A stretch of 16,252 nt of DNA from Verrucomicrobiaceae bacterium (GTDB lineage: Bacteria; Verrucomicrobiota; Verrucomicrobiia; Verrucomicrobiales; Verrucomicrobiaceae), in assembly GCA_947463285.1 (NCBI GenBank), contig CANHTV010000030.1, positions 1 to 16,252 on the forward strand, given 5' to 3'. Below are positions 7,856 to 14,934 of this stretch, piece by piece. Position 1 is the stretch's first letter. Each line of letters opens with the position of its first letter. The translations under genes and the position numbers were made by a program. A model generated the notes under the pieces. That model saw nothing but the letters and a program-made list of their open reading frames with translations. It had not been told where the DNA came from and made no database searches.

Positions 7856-7862
7856 CCGCAGC

Positions 7863-7891
7863 TTTTGTCTTTTCGAGCCTGATTTTTGTCT
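7863..7891. promoter_or_regulatory. Direct repeat upstream of the PSCyt1 gene
   Basis: TTTTGTCT occurs at 7863-7870 and again at 7884-7891, a spacing of 21 bp or two helical turns, in the 91-bp gap before the PSCyt1 gene. Such spacing suits a regulator binding one face of the DNA, but with only two short T-rich copies it may be chance. No clear promoter was found in the gap. Confidence 0.2.
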
Positions 7892-7946
7892 GGAGCCATG
7901 AGCCAATGAACTTATCGCGAAAAGAGCGACTGGGCTTCGTTCATTA

Positions 7947-10910
7947 ATGATGATGAAGCTCCCCTTCTTCCTTTTCCTCCTCGCGGTCTCCGCCAACGCT
8001 GTCGATTTCAATCGCGACGTGCGTCCCGTGCTCGCGCAGCAGTGCTTTACTTGCCACGGCATGGACGACCACGGCCGCAAAGGCAAGCTGCGCCTCGATT
8101 TGAGCGACTCCGCCTACGGCAAAGGCAAATCCGGCGAGATCGCCATCGTCCCCGGCAAGCCGGACGCCAGCGAGGTCATCAAACGCATCCTCTCCACCGA
8201 CGAAGACGAGGTCATGCCCCCGCCGCATACGAAGAAGGTCATGTCCGAAAAGGACAAAGCCACGCTCAAGGCCTGGATCGCCGAGGGAGCGAAGTATGAG
8301 GCGCACTGGGCCTATTCGCCACCCAAAGCCACCGATGCAAAAGCCAGCATCGATCACTTCATCCGCCAGCATCTCGACAAAGAAGGCCTCAAACCTTCCC
8401 CCGAAGCAGATGCCTACACCCTCGTCCGCCGCGTCTATCTCGATCTAATCGGCCTCCCACCCACTCCCGCCGAAGCCGATGCCTTCGTCCAAAGTCAATC
8501 CGGTCAATCCAATCAAGCCTACGAGAAGCTCGTGGACTTTCTTTTGGCTTCCAAACAATACGGCGAACGCTGGGCACGCCGCTGGCTGGATCTCGCGCGA
8601 TACGCGGACACAAACGGCTTTGAAAAAGACCGTCCGCGTCAGATCTGGCCTTACCGTGATTGGGTCGTGAAAGCGCTGAATGACGACATGCCCTTCGACC
8701 AGTTCAGCATCAAGCAGCTCGCTGGAGACATGCTCCCGAATGCCACGGCGGAAGACATCATCGCCACCGGCTTTCATCGAAACACGATGCTGAACGAGGA
8801 AGGCGGCATCGACCCGAATGAATACCGCTTTTACGCCATGGTGGACCGAGTCGGCGTCACCGGCACGGCGTGGATGGGCCTCACGATGAATTGCTGCCAG
8901 TGCCATACGCACAAATACGATCCCATCCTCCACACCGATTACTACAGCGTCATGGCGCTGCTGAACAACGCCGACGAGCCCACCTACCACATCCCCACGC
9001 CCGAGATCAAAGCACAGCAAAAAGCCCACGCCGAGCGCATCGCGAAGCTGGAGGCCGATTTGCCGAAAAAGTTCCCCGGAGGCGAAGCGGCGATGCAGAG
9101 CCGTTTTGCTGGCTGGATCGAGGACCAGTCGAAACGGGCCTCCCAATGGCAAGTCATCCGCCCCACGGCCATGAAAACCACCATGCCGCATCTCGAGCAG
9201 CAACCCGACGGATTCATCCTCGGCAGCGGCGACATCTCGAAGAGCGATGTCTATGATTTGAGCTTCAAAGCGCCGATCAAAGGCGTCACCGCCATCAAAA
9301 TCGAGGTCGCCAGCCATCCCAGCCTGCCGAATGACGGCCCCGGCCTCACCAACTACGAAGGCCCGCTCGGCGGCTTCTTCCTCAGCGAGCTGAAAGCAGC
9401 TCAAAACGGTCAGCCGGTGAAAATCGCGAACGCCGAAGCCACCAACGAAGAAGAGGAGGACAAGGTCAACGATGCCGCACCTGCTGCCGCGAAGTCTAAG
9501 AAGGCTGCGCGCAAAGCCGCCGTGAAGAAGACCAACAACGCCATGGCCACGCTCGACGCCGAAATGTCCAGCGGCTGGCAAGTACTCGGCGGATACGGCC
9601 AGAGCCACGCTGCGGTGTTTCATTTCGAAAAACCCATCGATCTGACCAACGGCTTCGATTTGAAGATGCTCTTCGAGAAGCATTTCGCCTGCCCGCTCGG
9701 CCATTTCCGCCTCTCCGTGACCACCAGCGACCACGCCGAAGCCACCGGCCATCCTTTAGAAGTCGAGAATGCGCTCGCCACCAACGACCAATCGAAGCGC
9801 GAGGCCATGCTGCGCCGCTTCCTCGAAACTGCGCCCGAGATGAAGCAGGCCGCTGCGCCCTTGCTCGCCGCGCGTCGTCAAATGCCACGCGGCCAGCCCA
9901 CGCTGGCGATGAAGGAGCGTCCCTCATCGAATCCGCGTGCCACGAATCGCTACCATCGCGGCGAATACCTCCAGCCGAAGGAAACCGTGCCGCCTGCGGT
10001 GCCCGCTTTCCTGCCCTCGCTGCCAAAGAATGCCCCCGCGAACCGTCTCACCTTCGCGAAGTGGCTCTTCGCTCCCGAAAACCCGCTCACCGCACGCGTG
10101 ACGGTGAATCGTCAGTGGCAGGCCTTCTTTGGCCGTGGCCTCGTGAAGAGCTTGGAAGATTTTGGTTATCAAAGCGAGCCCCCGAGCCATCCCGAGCTGC
10201 TCGACTGGCTCGCCGTCGAATTCGTGAAGCAAGGCTGGAGCCTGAAGAAGCTCCACAAGCAGATCGTGATGAGCGCCACTTACAAGCAGGCCAGCCAGCG
10301 GACAGATCGGTCGGATCAGACCGATCTCGAAAACGTGCTGCTCGCTCGCGGTGCCCGCTTCCGCCTCGATGCCGAGATCATCCGCGACTCCGCTTTGAAA
10401 GCCGCAGGCGTTTTGTCGCCGAAAATGGGCGGCCCCGGCGTCTATCCACCGCAGCCAGCCAGCGTCACCTCCGAGGGCACCTACGGTAAATTTGAGTGGA
10501 AGACCAGCGAGGGCGAGGACCGCTACCGTCGCAGCCTCTACACCTTCATCAAGCGCACTGCGCCCTTCGCCATGGCCACCACCTTCGACGCCCCCACCGG
10601 CGAAGCCTGCCTCGCGAAGCGCGATGTCTCCAACAGCCCGCTGCAAGCCCTCACGCTGCTGAACGACCAGATGTTCATGGAAGCCGCTCAAGCCATGGCC
10701 AAAGTGGTCATCGCCGAATCCCCCGACGACGACTCCCGCCTCACCAACACCTTCCGCCGCTGCCTCACACGACCACCCGCCGCCGACGAGCTCATCATGC
10801 TCCAAACCTTTCTCCAAAAGCAACGCAACCAAAAACTCGATGGCGAAGCGCTGTGGGCGGCGGTGTGTCGCGCCATCTTGAATCTCGACGAAGCCATTAC
10901 TCATCCATGA
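7947..10910 (+). CDS. Planctomycete-type cytochrome c (PSCyt1) / DUF1549 / DUF1553 protein
   Basis: A 987-residue exported protein. It starts with a signal peptide (MMMKLPFFLFLLAVSANA). The PSCyt1 domain carries heme motif C33-F-T-C36-H37 and a possible axial methionine in VMPPP (M90). DUF1549 (about 130-335) contains a second CxxCH (C316-C-Q-C319-H320) followed by THKYDPI. A variable middle region (about 380-640) precedes DUF1553 (about 680-950), with LTFAKWLFAPENPLTARVTV (701-720), NRQWQAFFGRGLVKSLEDFG and RFRLDAEIIRDSAL. The domain architecture and length are normal for this family, which is common in Planctomycetota and Verrucomicrobiota. It is probably a periplasmic redox-active partner of DUF1501, although the reaction is unknown. 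Oddities are a charged Lys/Ala-rich insertion at residues 497-540 and two short repeat-like patches. The stop overlaps the DUF1501 start as ATGA. Any of the three N-terminal ATGs could be the start. Confidence 0.94.
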   Translation: MMMKLPFFLFLLAVSANAVDFNRDVRPVLAQQCFTCHGMDDHGRKGKLRLDLSDSAYGKGKSGEIAIVPGKPDASEVIKRILSTDEDEVMPPPHTKKVMSEKDKATLKAWIAEGAKYEAHWAYSPPKATDAKASIDHFIRQHLDKEGLKPSPEADAYTLVRRVYLDLIGLPPTPAEADAFVQSQSGQSNQAYEKLVDFLLASKQYGERWARRWLDLARYADTNGFEKDRPRQIWPYRDWVVKALNDDMPFDQFSIKQLAGDMLPNATAEDIIATGFHRNTMLNEEGGIDPNEYRFYAMVDRVGVTGTAWMGLTMNCCQCHTHKYDPILHTDYYSVMALLNNADEPTYHIPTPEIKAQQKAHAERIAKLEADLPKKFPGGEAAMQSRFAGWIEDQSKRASQWQVIRPTAMKTTMPHLEQQPDGFILGSGDISKSDVYDLSFKAPIKGVTAIKIEVASHPSLPNDGPGLTNYEGPLGGFFLSELKAAQNGQPVKIANAEATNEEEEDKVNDAAPAAAKSKKAARKAAVKKTNNAMATLDAEMSSGWQVLGGYGQSHAAVFHFEKPIDLTNGFDLKMLFEKHFACPLGHFRLSVTTSDHAEATGHPLEVENALATNDQSKREAMLRRFLETAPEMKQAAAPLLAARRQMPRGQPTLAMKERPSSNPRATNRYHRGEYLQPKETVPPAVPAFLPSLPKNAPANRLTFAKWLFAPENPLTARVTVNRQWQAFFGRGLVKSLEDFGYQSEPPSHPELLDWLAVEFVKQGWSLKKLHKQIVMSATYKQASQRTDRSDQTDLENVLLARGARFRLDAEIIRDSALKAAGVLSPKMGGPGVYPPQPASVTSEGTYGKFEWKTSEGEDRYRRSLYTFIKRTAPFAMATTFDAPTGEACLAKRDVSNSPLQALTLLNDQMFMEAAQAMAKVVIAESPDDDSRLTNTFRRCLTRPPAADELIMLQTFLQKQRNQKLDGEALWAAVCRAILNLDEAITHP
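8494..8515. repeat. Short GTCAATCC repeat inside the PSCyt1 gene
   Basis: GTCAATCC occurs at 8494-8501 and 8503-8510, followed by the partial copy AATCAA. It encodes QSQSGQSNQA in a loop of DUF1549 where family members vary. It may be a small repeat tolerated in frame, or ordinary low complexity. The copies are seen directly; their genome-wide abundance is unknown. Confidence 0.4.
10304..10327. repeat. Short perfect inverted repeat inside the PSCyt1 gene
   Basis: AGATCGGTC (10304-10312) and GACCGATCT (10319-10327) are perfect 9-bp arms around a 6-nt loop (GGATCA). The segment encodes part of RTDRSDQTDLEN, in DUF1553 between ATYKQAS and NVLLARG, where the family is variable. It looks like a small palindromic repeat absorbed into the coding sequence. 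Confidence 0.5.
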
Positions 10911-12319
10911 ACACCCCCAACATCACCCGCAGACACTTCTTCAACGATTGCGCCGTCGGCACCGGCAAGATCGCGCTGGCTTCCTTGCTGGCGGAATCGG
11001 CTTATGGAGCGGCGAAGAGCCCGAATGCGGCTGCGTCGTCACATTTTGAGCCGAAGGCGAAGGCGGTCATTCACATGTTCATGGCGGGGGCGCCGTCGCA
11101 GCTCGAGCTTTTCGATCACAAGCCGATGCTGACGAAGTATGAAGGCAAGCCGTTGCCGCCTTCGGTGATCGGCGGGCAGCGTTATGCCTTCATCCGGCCT
11201 GACGCGGCGGTTTTGGGGCCGCGCTTTAAGTTTGCGAAGCATGGGCAGTGTGGCGCGGAGCTTTCGGAGGTGTTGCCGAACCTCGCGACGGTGGTGGACG
11301 ACATCGCCATCGTGAAGTCCTGCCGCACGACGCAGTTCAACCATGCTCCGGCGCAGATTTTTATTAATACGGGCTTTTCGCAGCCTGGACGGCCCAGCAT
11401 GGGCTCGTGGGTGACGTATGGCCTTGGCGCGGAGTCGAGGGATCTGCCGAGCTTTGTCGTCATGAGCACCGGCAGCGGCATCAGCGGCGGCGCGGCGTGC
11501 TGGAGCAGCGGTTTCCTGCCGAGCGTGTATTCCGGCACGCGCTTTCGTAACTCGGGCGATCCCATTTTGAATGTGAGCACGCCCGCCGGCATCGAGGCTG
11601 GCACCCAGAAGGACACGATCGACCTCATCAACTCGCTCAACCATCGCCGCCTCAAACTCGACGGTGATGGCGAGACGGCCACGCGCATCGCGAACTACGA
11701 GATGGCCTATCGCCTGCAAACCTCCGCGCCGGAGCTGATGGACCTTACGAAGGAGGACAAAGCAACGCTCGAACTCTACGGCTGCGATCCGAAGGTGCCG
11801 TCCTTTGCCCGCGCCTGCCTGCTCGCCCGGCGCATGGTTGAGCGTGGCGTGCGCTTCATCAACATCTACAACGAAGGCTGGGACGCGCACAGCAACGTCG
11901 AGGGCAACGTCCGCAACAACTGCAAGAACACTGATCAGGCCAGCGCCGCGCTGATCAAAGACCTCAAACAACGCGGCTTGCTCGACAGCACGCTCGTCGT
12001 CTGGGGCGGTGAATTCGGCCGCACGCCAATGGTCGAAGCCAGTGTGTCGCTGGGTCGCAGCATGGGCCGCGATCATCATCCGCAGGCCTTCACCATGTGG
12101 ATGGCCGGCGGTGGCATCAAAGGCGGCGTCACCATGGGCGCGACGGACGAGATGGGCTTCAACATCATCGAAGACGAAGTCCACGTGGCCGACATCCACG
12201 CGACGATCCTGCATCAGCTCGGCATGGATCACGAGCGGCTTTCCTTCCGCGCCGCCGGACTCGACTTCAAGCTCACCGGCGTGGAGCCGTGCAAGGTGAT
12301 CAAGCAGATCCTCGCATGA
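10907..12319 (+). CDS. Tat-exported DUF1501 protein (sulfatase/alkaline-phosphatase-like)
   Basis: A 470-residue protein with a twin-arginine signal (TRRHFFNDCAVGTGKIALAS, residues 7-26) and a full DUF1501 domain from about residue 48 to the end. Recognisable motifs are AKAVIHMFMAGAPSQLELFD (51-70) followed by HKP, GWDAHSN (324-330), GGEFGRTPM (367-375), GRDHHPQAFTMWMAGGGIKG (387-406) and HVADIHATILHQLG (426-439). The family is related to the alkaline phosphatase/sulfatase superfamily, but its reaction is not established. Its start overlaps the upstream stop by 4 bp, so it is translationally coupled to the PSCyt1 gene, the usual arrangement for these two families. Its stop overlaps the next possible ATG. 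The third codon position is G-rich from roughly 10970 to 11575 and C-rich elsewhere. A longer open frame extends upstream to 10496 but only overlaps the PSCyt1 gene. Confidence 0.95.
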   Translation: MNTPNITRRHFFNDCAVGTGKIALASLLAESAYGAAKSPNAAASSHFEPKAKAVIHMFMAGAPSQLELFDHKPMLTKYEGKPLPPSVIGGQRYAFIRPDAAVLGPRFKFAKHGQCGAELSEVLPNLATVVDDIAIVKSCRTTQFNHAPAQIFINTGFSQPGRPSMGSWVTYGLGAESRDLPSFVVMSTGSGISGGAACWSSGFLPSVYSGTRFRNSGDPILNVSTPAGIEAGTQKDTIDLINSLNHRRLKLDGDGETATRIANYEMAYRLQTSAPELMDLTKEDKATLELYGCDPKVPSFARACLLARRMVERGVRFINIYNEGWDAHSNVEGNVRNNCKNTDQASAALIKDLKQRGLLDSTLVVWGGEFGRTPMVEASVSLGRSMGRDHHPQAFTMWMAGGGIKGGVTMGATDEMGFNIIEDEVHVADIHATILHQLGMDHERLSFRAAGLDFKLTGVEPCKVIKQILA

Positions 12320-12354
12320 CGCGAAATGACGAAATCAGAATGACGAATGACGAA
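12316..12354. repeat. Reiterated ATGACGAA short repeat at a gene junction
   Basis: ATGACGAA occurs at 12326-12333, 12340-12347 and 12347-12354, with a diverged ATGACGCGA at 12316. The block spans the stop codon of the DUF1501 gene and the start of the next gene. I recall similar iterations between genes in Verrucomicrobiota and Planctomycetota. It donates both candidate ATGs of the downstream gene. Confidence 0.6.
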
Positions 12355-12831
12355 TTTAGGGAGCTTAAAGGGATCCCCGCGACTATCGTCCAAGGTCATC
12401 GTGTTGCATCGGGACTGAATGGCAATCCGATGTTCCCAGGCGGCACCTTGCGCATGCAGTTGCCCTTCTTCGCTGCGTTGGGACTCGATCTAAATTCGTT
12501 CTATCCAGGCACGCTGAATGTCAGCATCACGCCGCTGAGTTATCGTATTGTGAAGCCGAAGCTGAGCTTCCGTAATGTGAAATGGCATCCCACGGAGCCT
12601 GCGGAGGATTTCTCCTTCTTCGATGTCACTGTACATCGAGACAAGTGGCCTGCGGTGAGTGGACTAATCTACTTCCCGCACCCCGACACGAAGCCAACGC
12701 ATTTTCAAAAGCCCGATGTGCTCGAACTGCTGCTCCCCTGGACGAAAGGACTGAGTTACGGGAACGACATCATGCTGGAAGTACCGGGTGAGCAGATGAG
12801 CTTCACAAGAGCGGAAAATGAGGTCGTCTGA
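12340..12831 (+). CDS. Conserved protein with a riboflavin-kinase-like (DUF120) motif
   Basis: A 163-residue protein from the ATG at 12340; an in-frame ATG at 12316 would give 171. Both starts lie in a short repeat, and the one at 12340 leaves a normal-looking N terminus (MTNDEFRELKGIPATIVQGH). The core has VQGHRVASGLNGNPMFPGGT, then MQLPFFAALGLDLNSFYPGTLNVSI. The G-x-V-x-SGL element and the LGLDL...PGTLNV element resemble archaeal CTP-dependent riboflavin kinase (PF01982). The second half contains RNVKWHPTEPAEDFSFFDVTV and GLIYFPHPDTKPTHFQKPDV, which I recall from uncharacterised bacterial proteins. It has no signal peptide or membrane segment, so it is probably cytoplasmic. Kinase activity is a guess. 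It follows the DUF1501 gene directly and precedes the L,D-transpeptidase by 70 bp. Confidence 0.75.
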   Translation: MTNDEFRELKGIPATIVQGHRVASGLNGNPMFPGGTLRMQLPFFAALGLDLNSFYPGTLNVSITPLSYRIVKPKLSFRNVKWHPTEPAEDFSFFDVTVHRDKWPAVSGLIYFPHPDTKPTHFQKPDVLELLLPWTKGLSYGNDIMLEVPGEQMSFTRAENEVV

Positions 12832-12901
12832 AGATCTCAGGCGGGGAGAAAAGTCGTGCTCGACTCCCATCTGGGTTCACGCTTTGATTCGTGCATTAAT
12901 C

Positions 12902-13762
12902 ATGCTCAAAGAGTCGCTCCCATCATTTGCCCGTGTTTTGTTCTCTTCAGTGGCCGTCTTGTGCTTGAGCCAGTGCGCCACTGCACCACAAAAGCCTGTT
13001 AAAAGTGGCACCATGGTGATCGACGATGGCAGTTACTGGTCTGAGAATCCAGTAATGGGCACTCCCAAGATCGTCATCAGCCTTGATGAGCAGTTGGTGG
13101 GTCTTTTCAGAGGCGGCAAGATTCAGGGGATTTCTCCCATCTCTTCCGGCATGGAAGGATTCAACACACCAGTGGGTAGTTTCAAAGTCATCGAAAAAGA
13201 CCCTGAACATCGTTCCAGCCTCTACGGTTTTTTTGTAGACGACTTCGGGCGGCATGTCATTGAGGATGCCTGCACACGAACAGACATAGCTCCAGCCGGC
13301 ACTCGCTTTGTCGGTGCGCCGATGTTCTACTTCATGCGATTCGATGGCGCAGTCGGAATGCATCAGGGCTATTTGCCCGGATACCCAGCCTCCCACGGCT
13401 GTATCCGCCTGCCTGCCAAAATGGCTTCCCTTTTTTATTACGCCACGCCACAAGGCACCCCCGTGGAAGTCAGTCATGATGCAGGACTCGTCAGCCTTTA
13501 CCCAAAAGCGGAGACATCCAGTGCAGTTGCTACGAAACCAGCACCAGCAGTGCCCGCAGCACCAGCAGTGCCCGCAGCACCAGCGCCAACAACAGTCGCC
13601 GCAAGTCCAATCACAAAAAACACTCAACAGCCAGCCACGGCGAGCGCGATCACTGTCAAAAAACTGCAACCAGCTCCGCGAGCGATTGAACAATCTGCCC
13701 CTGCCAACAAGAAGTCTAAAAAATCGCCTCGCGGCACCACCCTTTACTGGGACGGCAACTAA
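12902..13762 (+). CDS. L,D-transpeptidase (YkuD domain), probable lipoprotein
   Basis: A 286-residue cell-wall enzyme. Residues 1-25 form a signal peptide ending CLSQC, a near-match to a lipobox with lipidated C25; the Q at -1 is unusual. The YkuD domain (about 54-190) starts with PKIVISLDEQLVGLFRGGKI (55-74) and ends with the catalytic segment MHQGYLPGYPASHGCIRLP, in which H154, H165, C167 and R169 match the family. It should form 3-3 peptide cross-links or attach proteins to peptidoglycan in the periplasm. The remainder (about 200-286) is a low-complexity Pro/Ala/Lys-rich tail with an APAVPA repeat and basic KKSKKSPRG, perhaps spanning or binding the wall. An in-frame start at 12818 exists but would overlap the preceding gene and spoil the signal peptide. 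The stop overlaps that of the convergent cytidine deaminase gene by 2 bp. Confidence 0.9.
   Translation: MLKESLPSFARVLFSSVAVLCLSQCATAPQKPVKSGTMVIDDGSYWSENPVMGTPKIVISLDEQLVGLFRGGKIQGISPISSGMEGFNTPVGSFKVIEKDPEHRSSLYGFFVDDFGRHVIEDACTRTDIAPAGTRFVGAPMFYFMRFDGAVGMHQGYLPGYPASHGCIRLPAKMASLFYYATPQGTPVEVSHDAGLVSLYPKAETSSAVATKPAPAVPAAPAVPAAPAPTTVAASPITKNTQQPATASAITVKKLQPAPRAIEQSAPANKKSKKSPRGTTLYWDGN
13541..13584 (+). repeat. 18-bp tandem repeat in the L,D-transpeptidase tail
   Basis: The unit GCACCAGCAGTGCCCGCA occurs at 13541-13558 and 13559-13576, followed by a partial copy to 13584. It encodes APAVPA-type units in the Pro/Ala-rich C-terminal tail. The copies are identical, so the tail length may vary between strains by slippage. 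Confidence 0.85.
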
Positions 13763-14148
13763 ACGCTCAGAGCAAACTGATCAGGCAGAAGCTCCGCGAT
13801 GGTGCGCGTCACAGCGATGCCGTTTTGGCGAAACATGATCTGCGTGCGCTCATCTGACAGGGCAAATTCGGCGATCACCTGACGGCAGGCACCACAGGGA
13901 GGAAATTCATTCCCAAGGCAAACCACCGCCAAAAGCTTGATCTTCATGCCTGGCCCCTCTTCAGCGACAGCGCGGAAGATGGCGTTCCGTTCAGCACAGA
14001 TCGTTAGCCCATAGCTGGCATTTTCCACATTACAGCCGGTGTAAAGATGCCCCGACTCCGTTTCCAAGGCGCATCCCACCTGAAACTGAGAATAAGGTGC
14101 GTAAGCTTTTGCTGCCGCGCTTTCAGCCAGATCAAGGAGGTGATTCAT
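13759..14148 (-). CDS. cdd: Cytidine deaminase
   Basis: A 129-residue enzyme that deaminates cytidine and deoxycytidine to the uridine forms in pyrimidine salvage, in the cytoplasm. The zinc site is complete: C51-A-E53 in TICAERNAIF, with E53 as the proton shuttle, and PCGACRQ (84-90) with C85 and C88. The motifs YAPYSQFQVG (16-25) and NVENASYGL (40-48) are also typical. The length fits the short tetrameric class, which has three cysteine ligands. An in-frame GTG at 14163 is possible, but the ATG at 14148 fits the family better. The start lies just 15 bases beyond the T-run of the upstream terminator, so its promoter must overlap that hairpin or the DUF1080 gene end, or expression depends on readthrough. 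Its stop overlaps that of the L,D-transpeptidase gene. Confidence 0.95.
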   Translation of the reverse strand: MNHLLDLAESAAAKAYAPYSQFQVGCALETESGHLYTGCNVENASYGLTICAERNAIFRAVAEEGPGMKIKLLAVVCLGNEFPPCGACRQVIAEFALSDERTQIMFRQNGIAVTRTIAELLPDQFALSV

Positions 14149-14163
14149 CCGAGACGGTGTCAC

Positions 14164-14199
14164 AAAAAGGCGGAGTCAGAAAGCTTTCTGACTCCGCCT
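14164..14199 (-). terminator. Strong intrinsic terminator after the DUF1080 gene
   Basis: Positions 14168-14199 form a perfect 32-bp palindrome, with arms 14168-14183 and 14184-14199 centred on AAGCTT. On the minus strand it is followed by TTTTT (14168-14164). It begins 21 bp after the DUF1080 stop in the same direction, which fits an intrinsic terminator of that gene. On the plus strand no T-run follows. The cytidine deaminase start lies only 15 bases beyond it. Confidence 0.88.
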
Positions 14200-14220
14200 A
14201 GTGATAAAAAACGAGGTCAA

Positions 14221-14895
14221 TTAGAGCGTCTTCAGCTTCACGTTTTTCCAGCACACCGTGTAGGGGCCGCTGCCTTTTTTGATGCCATGGACTTGAAAGC
14301 CAATGTGGCCCTCTGGGTCACCAGGCTGCTTGAAATCAGCAGTTTTCACACCGTTGACGAAGCTCTGGTAGTGATCTGCCTGAACAACGATTCGGTAGTG
14401 ATTCCATTCGCCTTTCTTGAAGGCCGCTTTCGCCTCATCCGTGCGCACAGCTTCGGTCTGGGTCAAAATGCTCCACCAGGTGCCGCGACGAGCTTCATCA
14501 TAAAAGTCACCGGCAGTGCCATTCACGGCGATCTCACACTGGGGACCGTAGAGACGACCCGCAGGCAGCGGCTTATCGTTTTTAGAACCTTCAGGCGCTG
14601 GATCACCCTCCTTGGCGAGATGGCTGCGGACTTGGACACCCGAGTTCAGCTCATCGTCCACCTTCACTTCGAACTGAAGCTCGAAGTCCTTGAAGGGACC
14701 TTTGACCAGGAAGGTATTCGGGCTGCCATCAACCGTGGTGCCGACTAAGACGCCGCCTTCCACCTTGTAGGTTGCCGTGCCACTGACGACCTTGGCATCA
14801 CCAAGATCTTTCTGGAACCAATGCTGCCAGCCGTCTTCCGCCTGGGCAGAAAGCGCGAGTGAAGTGAAGAGAGAAAAGAGAAGTCTTTGTTTCAT
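14221..14895 (-). CDS. Secreted DUF1080 protein (3-keto-disaccharide hydrolase-like)
   Basis: A 224-residue protein with a signal peptide (MKQRLLFSLFTSLALSAQAE, cleavage likely after A19) and one DUF1080 domain (PF06439), a concanavalin-like beta-sandwich. Family features are FKDFELQFEVKVDDELNSGV (68-87), GRLYGPQCEI (113-122), FKKGEWNHYRIVVQADHYQS (159-178) with FVNG next, and GHIGFQVHG (196-204). Characterised members hydrolyse 3-keto-glycosides, so this is a candidate glycan-processing enzyme in the periplasm; many members have no known activity. It ends at a strong terminator and is divergent from the second DUF1501 gene, with 95 bp between the starts. DUF1080 and DUF1501 genes often sit close together in these phyla, which supports a shared role. 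Confidence 0.9.
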   Translation of the reverse strand: MKQRLLFSLFTSLALSAQAEDGWQHWFQKDLGDAKVVSGTATYKVEGGVLVGTTVDGSPNTFLVKGPFKDFELQFEVKVDDELNSGVQVRSHLAKEGDPAPEGSKNDKPLPAGRLYGPQCEIAVNGTAGDFYDEARRGTWWSILTQTEAVRTDEAKAAFKKGEWNHYRIVVQADHYQSFVNGVKTADFKQPGDPEGHIGFQVHGIKKGSGPYTVCWKNVKLKTL

Positions 14896-14934
14896 AGGGC
14901 TGAGATGAACGGGCAGTCTGGGTGAAATTTGCCG

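Noticed and set aside
8445..9752. Long minus-strand open frame of 435 codons
   Set aside because: It lies wholly inside the PSCyt1 gene, has no recognisable domain, and is explained by the high GC content and codon bias of the sense gene.
9924..10904. Minus-strand open frame of 326 codons
   Set aside because: It is antisense to the DUF1553 region, with composition typical of a shadow frame and no family motif.
10496..10906. N-terminal extension of the DUF1501 frame
   Set aside because: It only overlaps the PSCyt1 gene out of frame; the Tat signal and the ATGA overlap fix the start at 10907.
11039..12232. Minus-strand open frame of 397 codons
   Set aside because: It is antisense to the DUF1501 domain and rich in Arg/His/Ala from complementing biased codons.
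12856..12869. Small hairpin AGTCG-TGCT-CGACT before the L,D-transpeptidase
   Set aside because: The stem is 5 bp and no T-run follows, so it is likely to be chance.
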